Shown in pieces: positions 1-4,683 of a stretch of 7,832 bases of DNA. The first letter of the stretch is position 1. Each line of letters opens with the position of its first letter. Origin of the DNA: an uncultured delta proteobacterium (GTDB lineage Bacteria > RBG-13-61-14 > DRUE01). The notes below the pieces were generated by a model that worked only from the letters and a program-made list of their open reading frames with translations, was not told where the DNA came from and made no database searches. The position numbers and the translations under genes are program-made. The stretch lies in contig CAIUDS010000655.1 in assembly GCA_903897985.1 (NCBI GenBank), positions 1 through 7,832 on the forward strand, written 5' to 3'.

Positions 1-101
1 AGAAAATTGAATGAGTTGACCGAAATAAAGCAAGCGCAAATGGTCTGAAGTCTAGTTGAAACATGGTCGAAGGAGAAAAAACAGGAAGAATAGGGAATTT
101 T

Positions 102-551
102 TCAACACCCTGCTAGAAGATGCTTGGTGTTTATGATTTTCATGCATTTGTTTTGAGTGGGGGAACAAAATTTATTATCACCCTGAGCCAAAAAATTTAA
201 TGGATCCAGATTCTGAGGTATCTTGTCCCGTTTAAACAAGTAAAAATCGCCAGGGGCCGCGTCTGTATAAGTGATAACTAGAATTCTCTGGTCACCGGCT
301 TTGTTCTTGAAAACATGTATGCAGCCTTCTCCAAAACACGAGTAATATCTCGCAAAGTTGTCTTCGGTGATCTGATCGGCAGGCAAGTCATCCAACTTTT
401 TTTCTTTTTCCGAATCTTTTGAATAGTATTCGGATGAAAACATGGGGCGATCTACTCTAGTCCAGATTTTTTGTTGCTCCTCATAGGTAGGCAAATTCTG
501 CAACTCCGCGCTGAAGAGCAACAAGGCCGCTAGAATAATGATCTTCCTCAT
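102..551 (-). CDS. Small exported cysteine-containing protein of unknown function
   Basis: A 149-residue protein that I do not recognise. The N-terminus is a short Sec-type signal: R2-K3 followed by a hydrophobic run of about residues 4-14, with possible cleavage near residue 15-18. The rest is soluble and polar, with a charged stretch at 44-54 rich in Lys, Glu and Asp. It has five cysteines, at 72, 77, 129, 136 and the very last residue 149. Two lie close together (C72, C77) and two more near the end (C129, C136), which would suit disulfides in the periplasm. The ATG follows a purine-rich GAGGGGG and a plausible promoter. Base composition is much more AT-rich than the genes to the right, suggesting accessory or acquired DNA. 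It stands alone, with no partner gene visible. That it is a gene is supported by the signal peptide plus promoter and ribosome binding site; its role is unknown. Confidence 0.62.
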   Translation of the reverse strand: MRKIIILAALLLFSAELQNLPTYEEQQKIWTRVDRPMFSSEYYSKDSEKEKKLDDLPADQITEDNFARYYSCFGEGCIHVFKNKAGDQRILVITYTDAAPGDFYLFKRDKIPQNLDPLNFLAQGDNKFCSPTQNKCMKIINTKHLLAGC

Positions 552-573
552 TTGATCCCCCTCTTATTGTTCA

Positions 574-602
574 AGTATCCGGCCATTGGCAATCAAAGTC
601 AA
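574..602 (-). promoter_or_regulatory. Putative sigma-70 promoter for the exported protein gene
   Basis: On the minus strand, TTGACT (597-602, 5/6 match to the -35 consensus) is followed after 17 nt by GATACT (574-579, 4/6 match to the -10). Transcription would start near 567, about 15 nt before the ATG at 551, leaving room for the GAGGGGG ribosome binding site. The inverted pair ATTGGC/GCCAAT nearby could be an operator, but this is weak. Confidence 0.45.
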
Positions 603-668
603 GGCCAATAAAAACTACGCTGCAAAGGGAGTGCGATAGGCGAGAATCGGTAACCATAGCCATTTGAT

Positions 669-696
669 TTGCAAATTTTTCCCAGCCCCTGATAAT
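669..696 (+). promoter_or_regulatory. Putative promoter for the MNT/HEPN pair
   Basis: TTGCAA (669-674, 4/6 match to the -35) and GATAAT (691-696, 5/6 match to the -10) are separated by 16 nt. The predicted start near 703 gives a very short leader that begins at the AGGAAGAG ribosome binding site (703-710) and runs 6 nt further to the ATG at 717. Everything between 552 and 716 is AT-rich and otherwise shows no gene. Confidence 0.4.
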
Positions 697-716
697 AAGG
701 GTAGGAAGAGAAATTT

Positions 717-1031
717 ATGTTGAACCAAATCCAGATTGACGAGATTTGCCAAACCATCCGGGACGGGCTCGATCCCCTCAAGATCGTGCTATTCGGGTCC
801 TACGCGGCGGGGCGCCAGACCGAGGGCAGCGACCTGGATTTGCTGGTGGTGGCCAGGACCGAGTTGGAAGGGCCGCGGCGCTACGCCCAGGTCCGGCGTC
901 TGCTGAAGGACTATCCCTCGGCTTTCGACCTGGTGGTAAAAACGCCGGAAGAGTATGCCCGTTTGCGCACGGTGGTCAACAATATCGTCTATTTCGCCGA
1001 CAAATACGGGAAAGTTATTTATGAAAGATGA
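717..1031 (+). CDS. MNT-family minimal nucleotidyltransferase (antitoxin of a HEPN/MNT pair)
   Basis: A 104-residue stand-alone nucleotidyltransferase of the DNA polymerase beta fold. The signature GSX10DXD is complete: G27-S28 and D39-x-D41, with a likely third metal ligand at D71 in a hydrophobic strand. The length is typical of minimal nucleotidyltransferases that pair with a HEPN protein. In the studied Shewanella pair MntA/HepT, the nucleotidyltransferase silences the HEPN RNase by adding AMP units to it. With all catalytic residues present the same chemistry is plausible here, though that is inference from the family. The ATG is preceded by AGGAAGAG at a 6-nt spacing. The gene ends inside the start of the HEPN gene (11-nt overlap), so the two are translationally coupled. 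No symbol is given because the HEPN partner is not clearly of the HepT (DUF86) type. Confidence 0.92.
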   Translation: MLNQIQIDEICQTIRDGLDPLKIVLFGSYAAGRQTEGSDLDLLVVARTELEGPRRYAQVRRLLKDYPSAFDLVVKTPEEYARLRTVVNNIVYFADKYGKVIYER

Positions 1032-1416
1032 AATCCGCGAGGCGGTCCGGCAATGGCGCGCGAAGGCGGAGAGCGATTGGGTTTCCATCGAAATTCTCAC
1101 AGCCAGCGAGCGTTGTCCAGCCGACACCGTTTGTTTCCACTGTCAACAATACGCGGAGAAACTCCTCAAGGCACTGCTTACTTGCAACGACCTCGAGGCG
1201 CCCAGGACTCATGATTTGCGGAGTCTGATCGTTGCCGCCCTGCCGTTTGCGCCGGAACTCTCCACGCTTTCCGACCGGGCCGACATCCTGACCGCCCACG
1301 GGGTCGCCTCTCGATACCCGGACGACTATCGGGTGATCGAGCCTGAAGAGATGAAGCAGATGATCGAACTCGCCAAGAATTTCGCGGCCATTATTCTCCC
1401 CAAAATCAGCGACTGA
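1021..1416 (+). CDS. HEPN domain protein (toxin or substrate-binding partner of the MNT)
   Basis: A 131-residue all-helical HEPN domain (the broad PF05168-like type). Seen in order: a first helix with an A-x-x-D-W pattern (residues 14-20), the hallmark F39-H-C-Q-Q-Y-A-E-K helix running to about 53, the P-R-T-H-D-L turn (61-66), and the A-S-R-Y-P segment (96-100) followed by a C-terminal helix. The start at 1021 is chosen because it aligns the HEPN first helix with the N-terminus; the frame is open further upstream to an ATG at 955, but that stretch lies wholly inside the MNT gene. An R86-x6-H93 spacing would fit the RX4-6H RNase motif of HEPN toxins, but in this subfamily that place is often not catalytic, so activity is uncertain. 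It lies 11 nt inside the MNT gene and shares its promoter. Its stop faces the stop of the phosphodiesterase gene across 50 nt with no clear terminator. Confidence 0.9.
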   Translation: MKDEIREAVRQWRAKAESDWVSIEILTASERCPADTVCFHCQQYAEKLLKALLTCNDLEAPRTHDLRSLIVAALPFAPELSTLSDRADILTAHGVASRYPDDYRVIEPEEMKQMIELAKNFAAIILPKISD

Positions 1417-1466
1417 AATATCTTTGGAACGCCACTAAAATCAGCCGGGACTCGGGTGAATATTTC

Positions 1467-2330
1467 TCAAGGCGCAGATTTGGGGCCGGAGGAAACCGTT
1501 TCCTTGCGCAACTCTTCGAGCACGGAGGAAAAGAGCTGGACATTGTCAATCTGGATGAGATCGGAGCCGTATTCGATGGGACGGCGCATGCATTTGCGGC
1601 TGGACCCGGCGAGGGCGTCGGTAAAGACCATGATCCCGTGGCGGTGCGCTTCCAGGACCATCTCGGGCGTGAGCGCGCCGCAGTTGGTGTCAAAGGCCAC
1701 GGCGGTGGGGTATTCTTTGAGCAGGCGGTCCACCTCCGAGGCTTTCATGAGCAGGGGCATGACCGGCGCGGCGGGCTCGAGTTTGAGGAACTCGGGCATG
1801 TTCTTCCCGGCGTGGACCACCACAATATGGTCGGGGAAAAAGTTGTATTGCTTTAGCAGGCGGATCAACTCGGGACGGGGCGGCTGCTTTTCGTCGAGGT
1901 AAAGTTTGATCTTTCCCTGCATGAGTTGCAGGGCTTCCTCCACGGTCGGGATTTGCGCGCCCTTGAACTCGCTTTTATACCAGGACCCGGCATCGAGTTT
2001 TTTCAAGTCGGCGAGGTTGTAAGCAGAGACCGGCCCGAGGCCGTTGGTGGTGCGGAACAGGGTCCCGTCATGGAGCAGCACGGGCACGCCATCCTTGGTG
2101 TAGCACACATCGAATTCGACATAGTCATAGCCCAGGTCCATCGCCTTCTGGATGGCGGGCAGGGTGTTCTCGGGCGCGAGCGCGGTTACGCCGCGGTGGG
2201 CCGAGCGCATGATATTCAGATTGGGCGTAAGGGTGGGGAGCGGTTTCCGTTCGAGCCCCTGGGAAATGGCCAGGGCGGCTCCGAGAAAAAACATCAAGCC
2301 CAAAACCCCTTTTCGCGCCGCCTTCTTCAT
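1467..2330 (-). CDS. Exported glycerophosphodiester phosphodiesterase
   Basis: Hydrolyses glycerophosphodiesters (deacylated phospholipid head groups) to glycerol 3-phosphate and an alcohol, using a metal-dependent TIM barrel. From the chosen start the protein has 287 residues, usual for bacterial GDPD enzymes. Catalytic signatures are intact: H45-R46-G47, P-E54-N-T, E72-x-D74 and H87-D88, then an L-D-E-K strand (145-148) at the place of the second metal-binding segment. Residues 1-22 (M-K-K-A-A-R-K then a hydrophobic run ending in A-A-L-A) look like a Sec signal peptide, placing it in the periplasm. The frame is open to an ATG at 2387, but the added 19 residues translate a palindromic repeat. 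The ATG at 2330 has AAGGAG (2339-2344) at 8 nt, whereas the ATG at 2336 has it only 2 nt away. It lies 64 nt downstream of lpxD and is probably co-transcribed with it. Confidence 0.94.
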   Translation of the reverse strand: MKKAARKGVLGLMFFLGAALAISQGLERKPLPTLTPNLNIMRSAHRGVTALAPENTLPAIQKAMDLGYDYVEFDVCYTKDGVPVLLHDGTLFRTTNGLGPVSAYNLADLKKLDAGSWYKSEFKGAQIPTVEEALQLMQGKIKLYLDEKQPPRPELIRLLKQYNFFPDHIVVVHAGKNMPEFLKLEPAAPVMPLLMKASEVDRLLKEYPTAVAFDTNCGALTPEMVLEAHRHGIMVFTDALAGSSRKCMRRPIEYGSDLIQIDNVQLFSSVLEELRKETVSSGPKSAP

Positions 2331-2338
2331 GACCATGA

Positions 2339-2344
2339 CTCCTT
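2339..2344 (-). promoter_or_regulatory. Ribosome binding site that decides the phosphodiesterase start
   Basis: AAGGAG on the minus strand sits 8 nt before the ATG at 2330 and only 2 nt before the ATG at 2336. This favours 2330 and excludes the far upstream ATG at 2387, which lies beyond the site. Confidence 0.75.
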
Positions 2345-2347
2345 CTT

Positions 2348-2368
2348 GCGCAGGCTGGAAGCCTGCGC
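2348..2368. repeat. Palindromic repeat hairpin between lpxD and the phosphodiesterase gene
   Basis: A perfect inverted repeat with arms GCGCAGGC (2348-2355) and GCCTGCGC (2361-2368) around a 5-nt loop. It lies just before the phosphodiesterase ribosome binding site. No T-run follows on either strand, so it is not a normal intrinsic terminator. Read in the frame of the phosphodiesterase gene it gives 'AGFQPA', a peptide I associate with dispersed palindromes in PVC-like genomes. The core GCAGG/CCTGC is shared with two hairpins near 6393 and 6467. Confidence 0.75.
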
Positions 2369-2394
2369 CACAATTTTGATACTTCACCCTAAAA

Positions 2395-3408
2395 TCATTC
2401 CTTGTCCTTGGCTTTTTCCTCCAGCTTTTTCACGCGCTCGGGCAGGGAGGCAAAATCCGGGATGTGGAAATAGAAGGGCCGGACCTTGTCAAACTCGAAC
2501 GCGGGAAATCCGAACCAGACCTTATTGGGTTCGGTGATGTCCCAGGCGATGCCCGCGCCGCCGGCGATGGTGCTGCCTTCGGCGATTTTTACATGGTCGC
2601 GCACGGTGCAGTTCCCCGAGATGGTGACATTGTCGCCGACCTCGACGGAGCCTCCGAGGCCGGTCCCGGGCAGGATGATGACATTTTTTCCGAGCTGGCA
2701 GGAGTGCGCGATGTGCACGATATTATCGAACTTGGTGCCCTGTCCGATCACGGTCTTATCCAGGCTGGCGCGGTCAATCATGCAGGCCGCGCCCAACTCG
2801 ACATCATCGTGGATTTCCACGATGCCCAGTTGCGGGATCTTGGTGTGGCCCTCGCGGCTGGCGATGAAGCCGAAGCCGTCCCCGCCGATCACCACCCCGG
2901 AATTCATGATACAGCGCGCGCCCACGGTGCAGCGCTCGAGCAGCGTGACCCGCGGATGGAAATGCGTGTCCGCTCCGATTTTGCAGTCCTTGCCCACAAA
3001 ACCGTGCGCGTCTATCCGCGCCCGGTCGCCGATCACGGCGCCGTCCTCGATCACCGCGTATGGCCCGATATATACGGGCGAGCCCAGGCTGACCCGCTCG
3101 CCGATGACCGCGGTCTTGTGGATGCCCCATTTCTGGGGCTGGAGGGATAGGAACAGGTTTTCGATCTGGACAAAGGCTTTGTAAGGCTCGGGCGCTAGAA
3201 TTCCGGGTTTGCCCGAGGTCCATTCCTCCTTGGCGACCACGAACGCGCCGGCCGAGCTGGCCTTGGCCGAGGCCAGGTATTTCTCGTTGGTGATGAAACT
3301 GATCTGGTCCGAGGTCGCATGCGCGAACGAGCCCACCCATTTGATTTCCTTTTCCCCGTCGCCCACGACTTGAGCGCCGACCTTTGCCGCGATTTCCTTT
3401 AGTTTCAT
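2395..3408 (-). CDS. lpxD: UDP-3-O-acylglucosamine N-acyltransferase LpxD
   Basis: Transfers a 3-hydroxyacyl chain from acyl carrier protein to the 2-amino group of UDP-3-O-acylglucosamine, the third step of lipid A synthesis, in the cytosol. The 337 residues match the family's usual length. Residues 1-95 are the LpxD uridine-binding domain (including the S-x-I-S-F-I-T strand near 34-40). Residues 98-290 form the left-handed beta helix of hexapeptide repeats (V-I-G, Y-I-G, K-I-G, V-I-G-G-D-G-F-G-F at 173-181). A charged helical tail follows after 310. H235 in the N-I-V-H-I-A-H segment (229-235) matches the catalytic histidine, and H232 is also present. The ATG at 3408 is preferred over 3414: GGAGGT (3415-3420) is 6 nt from the former and directly abuts the latter. 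None of the usual lipid A neighbours (lpxA, fabZ, bamA) is nearby; the next gene is the phosphodiesterase. The 144-nt upstream gap is AT-rich, but I saw no convincing promoter there. Confidence 0.96.
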   Translation of the reverse strand: MKLKEIAAKVGAQVVGDGEKEIKWVGSFAHATSDQISFITNEKYLASAKASSAGAFVVAKEEWTSGKPGILAPEPYKAFVQIENLFLSLQPQKWGIHKTAVIGERVSLGSPVYIGPYAVIEDGAVIGDRARIDAHGFVGKDCKIGADTHFHPRVTLLERCTVGARCIMNSGVVIGGDGFGFIASREGHTKIPQLGIVEIHDDVELGAACMIDRASLDKTVIGQGTKFDNIVHIAHSCQLGKNVIILPGTGLGGSVEVGDNVTISGNCTVRDHVKIAEGSTIAGGAGIAWDITEPNKVWFGFPAFEFDKVRPFYFHIPDFASLPERVKKLEEKAKDKE

Positions 3409-3414
3409 TTGCAT

Positions 3415-3420
3415 ACCTCC
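3415..3420 (-). promoter_or_regulatory. lpxD: Ribosome binding site that decides the lpxD start
   Basis: GGAGGT on the minus strand, 6 nt from the ATG at 3408 and with no spacer at all before the in-frame ATG at 3414. The downstream ATG is therefore the better start, giving an N-terminus of M-K-L-K-E-I. Confidence 0.75.
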
Positions 3421-3469
3421 ATGCTTTAGTAGTATCTAGGTCAATAATTCTCTACCTTTTCCAATTCTT

Positions 3470-3487
3470 GGCAAGTGAGCGCTTGCC
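3470..3487. repeat. Small inverted repeat upstream of lpxD
   Basis: Arms GGCAAG (3470-3475) and CTTGCC (3482-3487) around a 6-nt loop, about 60 nt before the lpxD start. There is no T-run on either side. It could be an operator or chance; function unknown. Confidence 0.4.
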
Positions 3488-3517
3488 TGCGGGCGCAACG
3501 CACTCGCTCGGCTTTTT

Positions 3518-3551
3518 CCGGCCGCGGACAGAGAATTGGATCGCGGACCGG
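3518..3551 (-). other. GC-rich hairpin just after the last gene of the symporter cassette
   Basis: Arms CCGGCCGCG (3518-3526) and CGCGGaCCGG (3542-3551) pair over 9 bp with one bulged A and a 15-nt loop. It starts 1 nt after the stop codon of the 183-aa gene. On the minus strand it is followed by A residues, not T, so it is not a standard intrinsic terminator. It may still stabilise the 3' end of the cassette mRNA or separate it from lpxD. Confidence 0.4.
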
Positions 3552-3552
3552 T

Positions 3553-4104
3553 TCAATCGCTATTTTCTTGGGGCTTGACCCGGGTCGAGGCCAGGGCATG
3601 GATGAAGAGCCTCCGGCCGTGCCCGCCCTGGATGACTCCGGACACGGCGTCGAGTCCGAGGAACTCCCAGGCGCCGCCGCGGTTTTTGTAGTAGCCGAGC
3701 CAGAAGGGGTAAAAAGCCAGCTCGCCCTGGCCATGGCTCAAGAGGATATAATTCTCGCGCCGCTGCATGGACTTGCTGACCAGAAACCAGCGGGCATCCT
3801 GCGCCAGTTTTTCGCGCGCTTCTTCCAGCGAAAGCACCGGCTCGAACTCGCTCCCCTCGATTTCCTCCGGGTCCATCACTTCCTTTTCGACCAGCGAGAA
3901 ATTCCCCAGGATCGCGTCAACCGCGGCGTAGAATTCGCGCTCCTGCCCTTTCTTGTTCTTGACCCGGATCGAAAAAAAATAATAGGGCAGATAAATCAGT
4001 TCCATACGATGGGGAACGGTCTTGCGGGAGCGGAAAAACCTTCCGCGCATGGTCAGCGATTCCCGGGCCCGGGCTTCGGTGATGCGCGGCTTATAACTTT
4101 TCAT
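3553..4104 (-). CDS. Conserved-looking 183-aa protein with two related halves, unknown function
   Basis: I do not recognise this family. It has no signal peptide or membrane segment and should be cytosolic. The two halves look alike. Each begins with a charged E-A-R helix (9-17; 94-100), then an aromatic R-x-F or R-W-F strand (22-27; 105-111). Next comes an aromatic-proline motif, Y38-L-P-Y-Y-F in the first half and F131-Y-P-F-W-L in the second. Each half ends with V-D63-A-I-L-G or L-D152-A-V-S-G. This strand, Pro-aromatic, strand, D-A-x-x-G plan suggests a duplicated small beta domain that binds or scaffolds something. Its start overlaps the stop of the upstream 91-aa membrane protein gene by 14 nt, with a purine-rich stretch directly before the ATG, so translation is probably coupled. 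It is the last gene of the symporter cassette. An alternative ATG at 4050 would cut into the first repeat. Confidence 0.75.
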   Translation of the reverse strand: MKSYKPRITEARARESLTMRGRFFRSRKTVPHRMELIYLPYYFFSIRVKNKKGQEREFYAAVDAILGNFSLVEKEVMDPEEIEGSEFEPVLSLEEAREKLAQDARWFLVSKSMQRRENYILLSHGQGELAFYPFWLGYYKNRGGAWEFLGLDAVSGVIQGGHGRRLFIHALASTRVKPQENSD

Positions 4105-4366
4105 CCTTTTTCTGCGGCGCCGCTTCCTTCATCCGTTTGGTGCGGTTCCAGCCGACATAGAACCAGCCGCCGCCCCAAGCGAGGAACGCGAACCCGGAGA
4201 GCAGGTTGACGATTTTGTCGGTGGACCCGATCTCCTTGTCACCGAGCAGGGAGGCGGGCAGAAAGGGAACAATGGTGATCATGACCCCGAAGATAATGAG
4301 GAAAATACCCAGGGGCACGAGCGGCTCGAAGGAGGGTTTTTTATGTTTTGGTTTTGGTTCCGTCAT
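4091..4366 (-). CDS. Small membrane protein (91 aa, two helices) of the symporter cassette
   Basis: Unrecognised small inner-membrane protein. Residues 1-15 are polar and basic (T-E-P-K-P-K-H-K-K). The first membrane helix spans about 17-38 and a short loop with D-K-E and S-T-D follows (43-50). The second helix spans about 52-73, ending in a W-G-G-G-W-F-Y cluster, and the tail is strongly charged. Lysines and arginines at both ends suggest both termini are in the cytosol. The start at 4366 is supported by AGAGG 5 nt upstream, which overlaps the stop codon of the gene before it; only 8 nt separate the two genes. The frame is open upstream to 4426, but that part lies within the 102-aa gene and is not membrane-protein-like. 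Its place directly after a symporter and another small membrane protein suggests an accessory or assembly role, by inference only. Confidence 0.78.
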   Translation of the reverse strand: MTEPKPKHKKPSFEPLVPLGIFLIIFGVMITIVPFLPASLLGDKEIGSTDKIVNLLSGFAFLAWGGGWFYVGWNRTKRMKEAAPQKKDEKL

Positions 4367-4374
4367 TGCGACCT

Positions 4375-4683
4375 CTAAAAATACAGATAGACCATGATTT
4401 CGGTGATGGCCGCGGCCAGCGCCCAATAGCGCAGGTCCCGCCAGGGTTTCCGGTCCTCCGCGCCCTTGAAGATGTAATCCTTGGGGAAGAGAAAAGGAAT
4501 AATCGCCAGGACGACGAAGAAAGCGATGATGATGGTCTTGATTCCCCAGTGGGGGATGGCGAGGAAAGTGTTCTCGATCAGGTTGCCGATTTTAAGGAAA
4601 GGCGGCCAAACCTGCTGATCGGATTGGACGCTGATTCCGCCGTGGGCGAGCGTTTGCGCGAGGATTTTTAACAGGGCGCTCAT
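4375..4683 (-). CDS. Small membrane protein (102 aa) coupled to the symporter
   Basis: Unrecognised. Residues 1-45 are amphipathic, with two moderately hydrophobic stretches and a Q-V-W-P-P-F segment (24-29). A strong membrane helix covers about 48-67 (G-I-K-T-I-I-I onward). A polar loop with K-G-A-E-D-R-K-P-W-R-D follows (73-83), and a second helix runs from about 85 to the last residue. The ATG overlaps the stop codon of the symporter gene (ATGA, 4 nt), a classic sign of translational coupling and fixed stoichiometry; GGAG lies 11 nt upstream. Several sodium:solute symporters are known to be encoded with a small membrane partner (DUF485 with ActP-type, DUF4212 with others). This protein occupies the same genetic place but on the opposite side of the symporter gene, and I do not see those families' signatures. 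Function as a small subunit is inference. Confidence 0.78.
   Translation of the reverse strand: MSALLKILAQTLAHGGISVQSDQQVWPPFLKIGNLIENTFLAIPHWGIKTIIIAFFVVLAIIPFLFPKDYIFKGAEDRKPWRDLRYWALAAAITEIMVYLYF

Noticed and set aside
599..781. A 60-codon minus-strand frame before the exported protein gene
   Set aside because: It overlaps the start of the nucleotidyltransferase gene and the promoter region, and shows no ribosome binding site or domain.
1415..1466. Inverted pair GAAATAT/ATATTTC between the convergent HEPN and phosphodiesterase genes as a two-way terminator
   Set aside because: The stem is only 7 bp of mostly A-T pairs with a loop of 38 nt, and no T-run follows.
2348..2368. The hairpin between lpxD and the phosphodiesterase as a terminator
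   Set aside because: There is no T-run after the stem on either strand, and the downstream gene has only a ribosome binding site directly behind it. A dispersed palindrome fits better.
1926..2537. A 203-codon plus-strand frame across the phosphodiesterase and the end of lpxD
   Set aside because: It spans two real genes and the repeat between them, and has no recognisable domain.
2464..3184. Two open frames of about 230 codons opposite lpxD
   Set aside because: lpxD on the other strand has full-length hexapeptide repeats and the catalytic histidine. The opposite frames show only low-complexity composition.
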